NCBI RefSeq assembly: GCF_027580225.2
Contig: NC_073341.2
Coordinates: 17,966,001 to 18,030,000, forward strand
Reading direction: 5' to 3'
From: Misgurnus anguillicaudatus
Lineage: Eukaryota; Chordata; Actinopteri; Cypriniformes; Cobitidae
Length of the DNA: 64,000 bases
In this document: in pieces, positions 12,191-23,669 of the stretch
How positions within the stretch are numbered: the stretch's first letter is position 1
Layout of the letters: every line of letters starts with the position of its first letter
The notes under the pieces: generated by a model
Databases searched by the model: none
Told to the model about the DNA's origin: nothing
What the model saw: only the letters and a program-made list of their open reading frames with translations
Program-made: the position numbers and the translations under genes

Positions 12191-13064
12191 AGTCCAAGGG
12201 ATCTCCGCCTGATCCTCTCCTCCCGGGAGAGCCGAGCTCGCCCCACCTGCATGGGTTGCAGATCTCCAGGAGGGCTGGCCGCAACCTCTGGCCGCCGGTG
12301 CTGAACCTCTGGACTGGTTGTGCGAGTGGTCCTCCCCCTCCGTCTGGCTGCTTGGTCGAGCCGTTTGTCTATCCTGATAGTGAGATCGATTAATCCATTG
12401 AGTGAAGAGGGGAGTTTAACGGCTCGAATCTCTTGTTGGATGCGGTCAGCCAACCCATGCAGGAAATGATCCCACTGCGCCTCTTCGTTCCACTTACACT
12501 CCGCCGCCAGGGTGCGGAACTCGATAGAATAGTCTGATACGGACCTATCCTCCTGCCGTAGGTCCACTAGAAGCCTGGCCGCCTCCCTCCCGGCGACGGA
12601 GCGGTCGAAGACCCGTTTCATCTCCTCCGAAAGGGCGTGGAACGAAGCACAGCAGCGATCTTGGTTCTCCCACACCGCCGTCCCCCAGAGGGCAGCCCTC
12701 CCCGTGAGTAGGGAGAGTACGAACGCCACCTTCATCTCCTCGGTGGTGAACGTGCAGGGCTGTAAGGCGAAGTGCAGAGAACAATGAGAAAGAAATGATC
12801 GACAAAATTTTGGCTCACCCGCATATTTCTCTGGAATGGGGAGGCATGGCTCGGACTGGGGAAAAACCCCAGTGGTGATCGGCGGTGTGGGTGGCGTGGG
12901 GGCGCAGTGGGTGGTGGTGGATGATGTTGTTGGGCCTGGAGAGCGAGCTCGGAAACCTTCGTCACCATCGCTTGGAAAGCTCGACCCATCTCATCTATCG
13001 CCTTTTCTTGACGATCCATACGACCCACGGTGCGTTGTAAAAACTCCTCCAGATTAGATGGGGA
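12124..13064 (-). pseudogene. Gypsy gag
   Basis: An N-terminal coiled-coil-like part (LEEFLQRTVGRMDRQEKAID, about 12900-13064) is followed after a frameshift near 12740 by the capsid-type segment (FVLSLLTGRAALWGTAVWE, DYSIEFRTLA) and a CCHC zinc knuckle, CLYCGSPEHHIQRC. The first codons are missing because a deletion fused gag to the truncated LTR at 13073/13074. Confidence 0.85.
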
Positions 13065-13073
13065 GCGATCGCC

Positions 13074-13324
13074 AACACTGATCCAAACACACGAAGACGA
13101 GAGACGATAATCCAAGTGGTAAGGCTGGAACATGAAATGAGGATCTGACAACAGGAAGAGAGATGAGTGAGTATATGTAGCTGATGGGTGATGAGGATCA
13201 GCTGGAGCGAGTAATCCCTACACAGGTGACAACACTTAATCAAACGAGCACATGGACACAACGTGAGTACAAACACAAACACAAAACATGACACGGAGGA
13301 AACATTGGATTTCCTACCGTGACA
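13074..13324 (-). repeat. Gypsy 5' LTR, truncated
   Basis: Matches the outer half of the 3' LTR (8543-8787) with few differences, including an extra AAACAC unit. The inner half is deleted together with the primer-binding site, with the join to gag at 13073. Confidence 0.85.
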
Positions 13325-13794
13325 TCAATGTGTTAGCATGAGAAGCTTGATGCTGTCAGGAGAACAAGCACCCGTCTCCCGAGTGCCTCTCAGAGAAATT
13401 ATTAGATGTTGATGGCTTACGTTTCTTTCCCATCACAGAAAACCATCACAGGTTTATCAATGCAATTAAAGTATTATTTTGTTTTGTTTGTTGATCACAA
13501 AGTACAAAGTAGATGAGGAAAACTAGGACTCCATGTACTCAGCGCGCCGCCATGTTTGTTTACATTGTGTGAATGGTGCACTGTGGGATTTATTGCGTTC
13601 TGTAAAAAAGGGGGAGTGGCGTTTATCGCATTTTGGGAAAAAAGGGAGAAAAGATGACAGAATAACACGGCGGATATTGGATTTTGCGTAAAATTAAGAA
13701 TTAACTTTTAACTACTGACCTGATATAATGCTGATTTTGGCAGTAACTCATTTTTTTCAAAAATGGTGTTTATCGCGTTTTGGAACCAAACTCT

Positions 13795-14039
13795 TCATTT
13801 CTTCTCACATATTTAAGTTACTAAATCAAGAAAGCGACAAAAGAACCGCTAAAATAATGTTAGTCTCTGAGGTAAAAACTAAAGGACCGTTATTTTTTAA
13901 ATTAACGACTTTTCCTGAGCACAAGGTAAAGCGGGTACTCGTGAAGAAGGCGGTAAGCTCGTGCAGACAAGCACGCGCATATTAGACGTGCACACTAAAG
14001 GAATGATGGGTTTAATTATGCATTCACTTCATTTCCTAA
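13795..14039 (+). repeat. ~200-base tandem module, right part
   Basis: Continuation of the repeat at 5740-6034 beyond the nested insertions (CACATATTTAAG, then AAAGAACCGCTA against AAAGAAATCGCTA). A GC-richer stretch near 13,920-13,985 is unassigned. No gene. Confidence 0.55.
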
Positions 14040-14830
14040 AAAAAACATAACCAAAAAATAACCATTAGAGAACGTTATGTATAAGTTATTTTTAGGTTAT
14101 TTTATGGTTCCAGAAAATAACCAAAAAATAACGTTCTGTATAAGTTATTTTTAGGTTATTTAAAAATAACCACCCTGCAACGTTATGGGAACGTTATTTT
14201 ATGCTTCCAAAAAAAACCCCAAAAAATAACGTTCTGTAAAGTTATTTTTAGGTTATTTTAAAAATTACCAACCTGCAACGTTATGGGAACGTTATTTTAT
14301 GGTTCCAAAAAAATAACCAAAAAATAACGTTCTGTATAAGTTATTTTTAGATTATTTTAAAAATAACCACCCTGCAACGTTATGGCAACGTTATTTTATG
14401 GTTCCAAAAAAATAACCAAAAAATAACGTTCTGTATAAGTTATTTTTAGGTTATTTTAAAAATAACCACCCTGCAACGTTATGGGAACGTTATTTTATGG
14501 TTCCAAAAAAATAACCAAAAAATAACCAAAAAATAACGTTCTGTATAAGTTATTTTTAGGTTATTTTAAAAATAACCACCCTGCAACGTTATGGGAACGT
14601 TATTTTATGGTTCCAAAAAAATAACCAAAAATAACGTTCTGTATAAGTTATTTTTAGGTAATTTAAAAATAACCACCCTACAACGTTATGGGAACGTTAT
14701 TTTATGGTTTTGCAAAAATAAAACCTAAAAATAACGTTCCCAGAACGTTATTTTTTGGTTCCCAAAAAAAATAACCAAAATATAACCAAAAACTAACGTT
14801 AGGGGAACGTTCTGTGTTTGCTGGTAGATT
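14040..14830. repeat. AACGTT minisatellite, ~100-base period
   Basis: About six to seven units of roughly 98-110 bases, each with TAACGTTCTGTATAAGTTAT, TTAGGTTATTTTAAAAATAA, CAACGTTATGGGAACGTT and GGTTCCAAAAAAATAACC. The right edge ends CTAACGTTAGGGGAACGTTC, like the inverted repeats of the element at 4653-5715, so the array is probably the expanded end of a related DNA element. Confidence 0.8.
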
Positions 14831-15133
14831 ACTCATAGTAGGCTTACCCGAAATGTTTTACTCCAAAACATTATAGCAAAAAACTTACATTCCACCCTAA
14901 AGGCACTACTTTTATTGTAGTCATAAGTAAAGTTAGTTTTTATGTCAAAATAATAACTTAATTTAGTTACGACTTAATGCGGAAATGGTAACGCAGCAAC
15001 ACGTGTATGAGGTGTCTTGTGGTAAAACTGCCGACCAATGGGATCTCTGGATCGGGATCCAGCTCCGCCCCTGGATCTAAATCCAACCCCGCCCCCTGGA
15101 TGTCGCGTTCTGCAGTGAGGCGCTACTGCAAAA

Positions 15134-15143
15134 TCACGCGAGA
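15134..15143. promoter_or_regulatory. Degenerate TCTCGCGAGA element, zinc-finger gene 1
   Basis: Reads TCACGCGAGA, one base off the palindrome found at the same place in genes 2 and 3, in the context AAAATCnCGCGAGAATTGTCC. It lies about 250 bases before the proposed start codon. Confidence 0.55.
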
Positions 15144-15387
15144 ATTGTCCGCAGCTTTATTTTCTCTGGCCAGAACCGAGCTCGCGTGTGATGTGATTGT
15201 GTATTCTCGTTGTTTTTCTCTCTTGAGTGTTTTATTGAGAGTAAACAGAGTCTTGTCGCTGTGTATTTTAGTGTAAGTTATATCGATGATGAGAAATGAG
15301 ATGGATGTGCTGTAAATCAGTAGGAAGTTGTCTGTCCATGCTGGATATTAATGATTTCACCACAGAAATCTCTCAGCTCAGAAAGAA

Positions 15388-15444
15388 ATGGCGTTACTGG
15401 AGGGAAAGTTGAGGTCAAGAGGAGACGAAGAAGTGAAGAAAGAG
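15388..15444 (+). CDS. Zinc-finger gene 1, exon 1 (coiled-coil end)
   Basis: Codes for MALLEGKLRSRGDEEVKKE and ends at a GT donor (GAG/GTTTGT). The start is my choice. An upstream ATG (15286) opens a frame that stops within ten codons, because this copy lacks five bases present in gene 2 and one further base just before GAAATGGCG. Gene 2 shows that the ancestral exon began about 36 codons earlier. A second upstream frame from the ATGTGCTG region stops within exon 1. Confidence 0.6.
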
Positions 15445-15531
15445 GTTTGTACAGCTTAAACATCCTTTACCTAAAACACTCTGTCTGTTTGACAACATTA
15501 AATCATTTATAATTTATTTTTGTGTTGTCAG

Positions 15532-15949
15532 GATGTGGATGTGTTTTGTTGTGAATCTTCAGTGTATGTGACTGACGGGATCTCCACAGAATGTCGGGAT
15601 CAAAGCTCATCAAAGTTCCTGCTGGACAAACTCTCGGAAGAGAAATCCAGACACACACAGGACTCAAAGCTTAGTCTCACTTTACTCTGTTATACTGAGT
15701 CAAAGCCCACAGACGCTCAGGACACTGCAGTGTGTGACAGTATTCAGGGTTTAAAGGATGAGGAATCTACTGATCAAACCTCCACAGAGTCTCTGGATTC
15801 TGCCTGTAACGCTGGAGAACAGCAGCAGATCCAGCAGACCACACTGAAGATGTGTTCAGTCAAACTGGTGGACTGCAGGAACCTGATAATGAAGATAAAA
15901 ACGCAACCTATTGAAGAGGAAGATCGCACAGAGGACTTTATCCTGCCAG
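15532..15949 (+). CDS. Zinc-finger gene 1, exon 2 (N-terminal region)
   Basis: 139 codons between a CAG acceptor and a GTATGT donor, phase 0 to phase 1. It encodes DVDVFCCESSVYVTDG, a Ser/Thr/Gln-rich middle and an acidic end (EDFILPG), at least 85 percent alike by eye in the three genes, and contains no KRAB, SCAN, BTB or other domain I recognise. The SUMO-type motif IKTE of gene 3 reads IKTQ here, so the acceptor site appears lost in this copy. Confidence 0.85.
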
Positions 15950-16162
15950 GTATGTCTCCACAAATGTTTTTTTTTTTTTATTTTTACAATTGATCTATAT
16001 GGAAGCCTATTTCCGCCACATAAGAAAAAATCATGCTCTGGTAAATCATATTTATGAGATCAAAGTCAAAATGATGACATACTAAATCGTAATGATGAGA
16101 TAAAAAGTCATAATTATGACTTTAAAAGTTGAATATACGAGTTAAAAAAGTAATAATTCTTA

Positions 16163-16340
16163 TAGCGGCATTTACTACACGGAGCCGTAGTTCAATGAAC
16201 AGGCGATTCATCCGCAATTATGAATGCGATATGTCCCCACTTGTCAGTGAACTACGGCTCTTTGTAGTAAATGCGCTCTATTTAAAAGCAGCTGATGGCG
16301 ATTTATTACTAATCAAGGAACCTGCTTTACTGCTTTTACT
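16163..16340. mobile_element. Palindromic MITE relic in intron 2
   Basis: GCGGCATTTACTACACGGAG and CTACGGCTCTTTGTAGTAAA are inverted copies around a centre near 16,220, followed by CAGCTGATGGCGATTTATTA. The same element is in intron 2 of genes 2 (34747-34965) and 3 (about 43105-44940), so it was present before the genes duplicated. Confidence 0.65.
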
Positions 16341-16406
16341 TAATTAAAAGACAAAATTATGAGATGTACTTGAAAATTGGTAAAATACTATACAGTAGGA
16401 GTTAGT

Positions 16407-16520
16407 GATCGACCGATATATTGCCCGGCCGATACATCGGGGCGATTTTAGCAGGTTTTAGGTGTATCGGCATCGGCCGATACGCGGCATGCGTTCGCCG
16501 ATAGTTTTTCCCCGGCATTA
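16407..16520. repeat. CCGATA-rich palindromic tract
   Basis: Repeated inverted phrases (ATCGACCGATATATTGC, GGCCGATACATCGG, ATCGGCATCGGCCGATACG), typical of the end of a fish DNA element. No partner end was found nearby. Confidence 0.5.
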
Positions 16521-16782
16521 ATTACAGATTAATGAGGGAAGAGGCGGGTCTTACGTTGTGGTAAGGGAAGTTAACATTTGCTTTGAAGAACCGGACTCCA
16601 CTCGCTCACTCTCTCCTGTGTTTGTGCACCTCTCATCCTCAAACAAGGTCAGAGCAAGCACCCTCTTTTTAAAGTTTCTGCTAATATGACAGTTAATAGC
16701 AAAAGCAATATTTGATTGACAAGACAGCTGACTCGGTGGTTGCCTAGCAATATAAAAAGCCGCGTCGCACTGCTCTTTTTTT

Positions 16783-16967
16783 GCGGATTTAAAAGAGGAA
16801 CTATATTGTATGGCGTAATAGCACTTATGGGAGTACTTCGACTCGGCGCAGTAACACCCTCCCTCTCCCATTATGAGAGGGAGAAGGGGAGCGGACTTTT
16901 TAGGCAAGTCGAAGTACTCCCAAAAGTTCTATTACGCCATACAATACAGTTCCTCTTTTAAATCCGC
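16783..16967. mobile_element. 185-base hairpin MITE
   Basis: GCGGATTTAAAAGAGGAACT at the left and its inverted copy at the right, with the arms continuing through GTATGGCGTAATAG and GGGAGTACTTCGACT. The arms are about 60 bases each and nearly perfect, around a loop of about 60. The ORFs 16716-16961 and 16551-16907 across it are chance readings. Confidence 0.8.
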
Positions 16968-19739
16968 TTAGAAAAGCGCTACGTTTTATTTTGTACCACC
17001 AAACTTGCTCGTATAACTACTCGTCTTAAATAGGAAAAACGTTGATGTGTCTGGTCACCTCCAACTTCATCCCCGTTTGATACCATTGAATGAATGGGGC
17101 TAAGCTAAATGCTATCAAAGTGTCGCAGCGCGCTCCAGCGCTTACGTGCACGCACACAGATGATAGAGGGATGTATCAACTCTTCTTAGTTAAGGTAATA
17201 ACATAGTTTAATATTGAAAATGAGTAGACTATTCCTTTAAATTCAATGTAGAGATATGCAGTATAGTCCTAATACGCTTTTAAATTATCATTAAAAAATG
17301 TAACCGTGTTTTTTAGCAGGTAGATCTTGTCAGCTTTATCATTTTAAAAGTAGATCACCACACAAAAAAGTCTGGACACCCCTGTTTTAGGCTAACCGTA
17401 TGCACACGGCAGCTGTAACAAACACTGGTCATAGGATTAAATACTGCTGACGTTGTTCCGTGATTCCGTGGTATTTGTAGAAGTTTTATTCAGCGACCAC
17501 CAGTCTGACGTTTGGACGCGTGCTCATAATGCCGCAAGCGAACGCAGGTCATGTGATCAGCCGAACAGCTGATCATAGCTGGACAGGATGGGTTTTTAAT
17601 TCTCATCTCCATAAATATATATGTAGTAGTAAAAGGCTAAAAATCAATATCCATTGCTGATAGTTTCTCGTCATTGGGAAGAGCTCAGTTCATGGTTGCA
17701 TACGTTCATGGTTGCATTTATTATAGGGCCCTAGTGTGTGAGGTACAGAAGTGGGGCAATGCGCATGTTATTCAGAATTCTTTTTTAGTTGTTTTTTGAT
17801 CAGTATTGCTGTTTACATTTTCCTTGTCTTCTTATGAAAGATATTTGCTCTACAAGAGATTAAGTTAAGTGCACTAAAACTTAGACCTAAGCATTTAATA
17901 GGTTGTAAATAGTTGGTTACTTTCAAGGAAAAAGTAAAGTGTCCCCCTTGGTTGCTGCTACTGTGTGAAATAGTGTACTTATTAGGGCCCGAGCACCGAG
18001 GAGCAGGCCAGAATGGCCTGCACCGTGGGTGCAAAGCCCTATTGTTTTTGCTCAGTTTCATTTTCTTCTTCTTTTCCAAAATGAATCGCATTTTTGAGGG
18101 CCTAAACATGCTTGAAAACTCATGAAACTTTGCACACACGTCAGAAGTGACGAAAATTTACATGTGGTATAGGCGTCAGAAGTGGGTGTGTAGAAATGAC
18201 TCAATATCGCCACCTGCAAAATTTCAAAAGAACAGCCCTCCCACTACGAAATTTGGTAGGGTCATCTATCACCTCAAGATTTACAAAAAAGTCCATTGGA
18301 ACCAAGCTCTAAACCCCACAGGAAGTCGGAAATTTTTTATTTTCTCTGTAATTTCTGTGCAAATTTTGCCATTTTCAGGGTTCGTACTTTAACAAACTCC
18401 TCTTGGAGATTTTATTAGATCGTCATCATATTTGGTCAATCTCATCTAAAGGCCTTTGCGATGTAAAATTGCGGAGCTTTTGACTCTTCGTTAGGGGGTG
18501 TGTTCGTGGCGGCCTGACAAATTTCAGTGTTTTCGCCATGAAACAGGAAGTTGTTATAACTAAGGCATACAATGTCCAATCTGCCCCACGCTTCACATGT
18601 TTGATAAGAGTCTTGGCCTGAACACATTTCAATGCCAATATTCAGCTTCAGTCCTAGCGCCACCTAGATGCAGCAGGAAATGCCTTGTTTTACGCTGTGA
18701 TTTACTGCTCTTAGAGATTCAATCAAATCATCATCATATCTGGTCAGACTGATCTTAAGCCCTTTGTGGTGATAAATTGCGAAGATCTTGACTTTTCGTT
18801 GAAGGGTGTGTCCGTGGCGGCCTGGCAAAGTGTGATGTTTCGCAATGAAACATGAAGTTGTTGTAATTCAGGCATACATTGTCCGATCTGCCCCCGACTT
18901 CACACGTTTGATTAGGGTTCTGGCCTGAACACATCAACATGGCATATTTCAGTAACACTCATAGCGACACCTAGAGGCAGCAGGAAATACCACGTTTTAC
19001 ACTGTGACTTACTGCTCTTAGAGATTTAACCATATCAACATCATATTTCATCAGTCTAATCTCAAGACCTTGTGTGATGATAAATAGCAACCACCTTGAC
19101 TTTTAGTTAAAGGGCGTGTCCGTGGTGGTCTTGCAAAGTATTGACAAATGAATCGCAATTTTGACAGCCTAAACAAGCTAAAAAAGTCATGAAACTTTGC
19201 ATACGTGTAAAATGTGATACATTTTTTTATTTGAAATAGGCTTTAGAACTGGAGGTGTAAAATGGCTCTACAGCGCCACCTACAAAAACTGAAGAGGGCA
19301 GCCCCCCCCCACGGTAAACATACAAATATGAAATGTGAAATGGATAATGTATCACCCCAAGATAGGGTTGGGCGATGTCCCCATAAATTGGCAGTTGACG
19401 ATGGTTACGTAAACCATCGCGATGGACGATGATATCGTTAGGTGGGAGGGGGGTATTTTAATTTTTCGTTATTATTCGTTATTATATAATTATTATTCGT
19501 TATTTTACTTTATTACTTCCACTTAAGAAGACTTGTGCACTTTTTATTTTAATATATATTTTACATAAATACTATTCTGTACTTAAAATCTATTATTTTG
19601 TTATTTTACTATCCCAACTACTATAGGTTGCACATAAGGGGAAAAAGTAGCTTTAATCCACTGAAGAAGAGTTGTGCACTTTTAAGCACTTTTTAATCTC
19701 TTTACATAAATATTTTTTTCTATTTAAAAGCTATAATTT

Positions 19740-19920
19740 CGTTATTTTACTAACCCAACGACTCCTCCGCGCTTTCCAAATTTTGCACGTAAATATCTGC
19801 ATATGTGCCACCAGTACTCCGTCAGAGAGCGGGTCTTCAGCACCGCGGGGAGCAGCCAGCACTTCAATCCGCAGCTTATTAAAACTAGACAAAGTGAACA
19901 GGGCCAGACACATCGAAATT
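19740..19920 (+). pseudogene. hAT transposase C-terminal relic
   Basis: The hAT dimerisation motif can be read across two frames: ICATSTPSE in one, RVFSTAG in the next, then LDKVN back in the first. Family proteins have a continuous (P)ATSxPSERVFSTAG..LKPDKVN block, so at least two frameshifts have occurred. Nothing upstream of it within the element is recognisable, so the rest of the gene has been deleted or eroded. Confidence 0.75.
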
Positions 19921-20193
19921 TAAACGTGGTCTGTGTATGTAAATCCCGCGTTTCGGTCGGAGTGTTGTTCCCGTTTTCTTGTTCTTGACGTTCGCTGAAT
20001 TCTGGGTTTATATCCTAATCTGCCGCTTCAGTGCAGTAGCTATAGCCTCAATGTAACAATGAGCACGATCTCCCGAGACACTACAATAGGCTACTAATAA
20101 ATGATTAATATGGGCTGTTTTCTTGTACAAAATTAATTATTTTAAGATAAATGTACAACATGTAAAAAGACAAGATTCTAGCAATGTCAAGAT

Positions 20194-23100
20194 TGGGCAT
20201 GGGCATTTTCCAGTAACTTACTATTACCAGTAATTTACTATTACTTTTAATATTTAATTTTTCGAATATTTAAGCTCTTAAAGAACGAATATTCGTTTAT
20301 TTAAATTATGTTAATTAAGACATGCGTGTTTTGTATTTTTCATTTTGTCATAATTTCACAGAAGGCTTAATTAGGAAATATCCACAACAAGCTAAACTTA
20401 TATTCTGTATGTGTATATATATATATATATGTATGTATTTTTAAGTTGAAAACATTGTAAAAAAATATATTTTATTTATATATATTTTAAATTCTTCTTA
20501 AAAAATATCCTACAGAAAAAAATGCGTTAAAACTTAATGCGGAGCGAAGTCTAGTCAAATCCTTAGTTTCAAGTCGGTCGTTAGTATTAATTCATTACTG
20601 TTTGATCTTACATACATTATATTATACCAAATATTATACACTAACCCCAAATCTAAGCGAAGTTTGAGGACTTGCGAAGTTTAAAGTTTGAGGACTTGAC
20701 AAAGTAGGCTATCATCATTTAAACAGACTCAAAACACCAAGAGCCCGGAGCAAATGAAAAAACACATCTACATAACCGACTGCTCAGTCGCCATTTAAAT
20801 ATCTTCTCAGTTTAGTTTGACATGTATTTGTGAATAAAGAAAACCGTATTTATCCTACCTGCTTCGGTGAAAGCCCGTTCTTCTGACTAGATACAATAAT
20901 GCTTTGCTTTAAACTGCCATGTGCAGTTATCCGGTTCATTTTCAAAAGAGCACCGCATATAATAAATGTTCTCCGTTTCATTTCGTTCTCCGTGTCTGTC
21001 TCCTTATTAACAAAATAAAGTAGACTTTATAACAGAAAGCTTACAAATCTCTCATGATGTGTTGATTCGGGCGGCGGAGAAGCACGTTTAATAACACGTC
21101 GTCAGGGCCGGATTAACATAAGGGCTAGGTGGGGCTGAAGCCCCAGGGCCCGCGGGATTAGGGGGCCCGTGATTGGCTGGAGGAAATGAGATTGTCAAAT
21201 CATAGGTGGTTGATTTGTGTATAATAAAATAACAAGACGTTATTAGAAAATGTGACTTGAATGATATAATTCACCGCCCAATCAAATTAACTCTACAATT
21301 TGCGCCATGACGTTGGGAAACGTCTCTTTTCGTTATGCTTTCATGAACATTGTAGCGCTATAAAACTCTCGCTGGAGCAATAGTTACGCCCCTCTCTTGC
21401 AGACAGACCCATCTCCGCTGGAGTTCAAAAATGATGAAAAAAGTGATAGTGGTTCACAAAAAAAGGAAAAACAAGCTTCACCCCCCTGCCTCGTCCCCGA
21501 TCCGCGTGTTTTATAAACTATATAATAGACTGCTGTGTTTTTTTTCTTCACAAAACAATATACTTTAGATATTATTTGATAGACTAGGATGTTTAAAATC
21601 TCTAGTGTAATGGACAGGACACATTAAAGGATCAAAGGTCTATTTATCTCCACATATATCATAAATATAAATTAGCATTATAACTTTTGAAGAGAAAATA
21701 TAGGTGACAGGCATGGTTACGTTATAGGCTACATTTCCTACTATTTATATATTTGCATAGACGAGAGTATTTATATAACGGCAATGAAGCTCATATGGCA
21801 AGAAATATTCTCAAATAATTAAAATAACAGCATAATGACATGAATAAACAGACAAGGAAGCAAGATTTTCATGCAAATTGTATTATTATTACCGGAAAAA
21901 CAGCATTATTACTGAAATAAACTCTAAATACGCCAAACACGCTGTTATAACTGCAACAAGTCTACATAAGCTCAATAACAATTGAAAAAAATCATTATTA
22001 TTTCACAAAACGTTGTATGACAAACATTATATTTAAAGCAAATGTATTCTTTCAATCATTCAAGATCAACACATTATTCCATATTACTGAGCACGTTCGT
22101 CTCGCCTCGCTCTGTAATAATAGCGCTGATTGACAGGTGCGCTTCCCCGTCTATCAAACAGATCATTTTGTATAGTTCTCTTTAGAAAAATTAACCATAA
22201 TTTTAACGGTTGACAAAGCGGTTTTTGTCAGATTGATTATGATTTGTATTACCTTAGTTTAACTAAAATGTCCATGGTTATGGATAGCCTATTGTTATAA
22301 GACAATATAAATTTGGTTACTGTTGTTTTACAAATAAAAACTAAAAGACTATGTTAGTATAATTAAACAATGGTAAAATTAATAGCATACTTTATGTATA
22401 TGCAATGTATATAAACACGGTAGAATATTTAACAAGATGTTATACATATCATTTTTTTAACTCGTGGTAAGTGTTTTGCCTTAATTGCTTCATACTGGGA
22501 TTAAACAAATAAGATTAAAGAAAAACTACTGAAAAACTTTATTTACATCCATTTAGAGCCAAATTACTGCATTTTTGTGTAAATCCGTGTTCATTCTGAC
22601 CACAAAACATGCGCTATCACTTTAAATCAGCGCGTGCAGCTTGCGTGCCATACAGCAAAAATAGACTCGCTGCCGAAACGATCGCAGCACTGCTGCACCG
22701 CACCGCATCTGCAACGGATAGGACGGACCGCATACGTATGTGAAAGCTCTAACCTGTTAACATGGCTACGTAAAAAATTACGCACCGCAAACGGAGTATG
22801 TGTGAAACAGGCGTAAAGCTCTGCAATGCTTGAGAGGTAGTGTAGCCAAAATCACCTTGTATATCAGCTCTTCAATAAACTCTTCTAAAATAACAATTAT
22901 AGCATTTATGTAATTGTAAATGCAGTGTAAATGTAGGCTATTAATAACCCTCATGCTATCAACATGAGGGTGATGTTTTTGAACTAAACCTAAATAATTC
23001 ATGGTTAAGTACTTATTGAGGAAGTATGACTGAAGTAGGAGTAATGTTTTTGCTGATTTTTGGCAACCTTTATGTTTTTGAGTTCATATCTGGAGTAAAT

Positions 23101-23669
23101 GCACTACATAGAGTACAAATGTTTTATCAATAAAATGTTCCCAAAATCTGTGCAGTTGAGGGTTACTGTGTTAAATAGCCTGAACTCTTTAGTGTGCAAA
23201 AATAATAATAATAAATAATGATAAAGAAAAACATTAATTAAATACATTGATTAATAACAATAAAAAATATGTAGGCTATTGCGGTAGAAGACTGGCTTGG
23301 CAATCAGATGAAGGGGGGCCTTTGGTGTTTGCTATAGCCCCAGGGCCCAAAGTCCTCTTAATCCGGGCCTGCACGTCGTGAGCCCTCACTGAGCCAGTGG
23401 CCAAATACGGCGCGGCGCGGACAAACCCGGAGATAAAAGGAAAAACTTAAATTCGTCTGCAATCTGCATTGCCAAACAATCAGAAATACATACAAATTAA
23501 TGTTCATGTATATTTTACATTTAAGTCTGTAAAAGACAGTATAGATGAAGTGAAAAAGCATCAAATAAGTTGTTACCCTTTGGTGGCACATTAAAAACAA
23601 ACAAACATTCGAATAGCATTTTTTAAATTCGAATTATTATTGCCATTCGAATATCCGTGCCCATCCCTA
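20194..23669. mobile_element. hAT element, level 3 of nest
   Basis: Ends TGGGCATGGGCATTTTCC and GAATATCCGTGCCCATCCCTA. Flanked by the perfect 8-base duplication GTCAAGAT (20186-20193, 23670-23677). Its own DNA is very AT-rich with no transposase. It is interrupted at 21103-23371. Confidence 0.87.
21103..23371. mobile_element. hAT element, level 4 (innermost) of nest
   Basis: Ends CAGGGCCGGATTAACATAAG and CTTAATCCGGGCCTG, inverted, with the perfect 8-base duplication CACGTCGT (21095-21102, 23372-23379). About 2.27 kb long. The interior has no protein I can recognise. It includes a CpG-rich patch at 22,620-22,760 and a small hairpin near 22,945-22,970 (ACCCTCATG / CATGAGGGT). Confidence 0.9.

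Larger units (their letters stand above)
6565..13324 (-). mobile_element. Ty3/Gypsy LTR retrotransposon, chromovirus type, degenerate
   Basis: Reading on the minus strand: truncated 5' LTR (13324-13074), gag, protease, reverse transcriptase, RNase H, integrase with a C-terminal chromodomain-like segment, polypurine tract next to 8788-8800, then the 3' LTR (8787-8311 plus six bases at 6565-6570). The element starts TGTCACGG on its own strand and is bordered by the 5-base target duplication TCAAT (6560-6564 and 13325-13329). It is dead: frameshifts between all domains, a changed protease active site, and a deletion that removed the 3' half of the 5' LTR, the primer-binding site and the start of gag. 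Confidence 0.92.
6035..13794. mobile_element. 1-kb DNA element split by a retrotransposon
   Basis: Two halves (6035-6564 and 13325-13794) together match, in reverse orientation, the uninterrupted element at 60906-61860. Ends are AGAGTTTGGTTCCAAAACGC and its inverted copy. The break falls at GGGGTCAAT, and TCAAT is repeated on both sides of the intervening Gypsy element. No coding frame survives in either copy, so it is non-autonomous. Superfamily is not assigned; the copy at 60906 has a 6-base duplication TATTTG. Confidence 0.85.

Noticed and set aside
14040..14830. Regular repeats resembling a CRISPR array
   Set aside because: Repeats touch each other without unique spacers, units are about 100 bases, and the DNA is vertebrate.
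15007..15276. 89-codon ORF over the promoter of zinc-finger gene 1
   Set aside because: Covers the TCTCGCGAGA-like region and upstream leader; not open in the promoters of genes 2 and 3.
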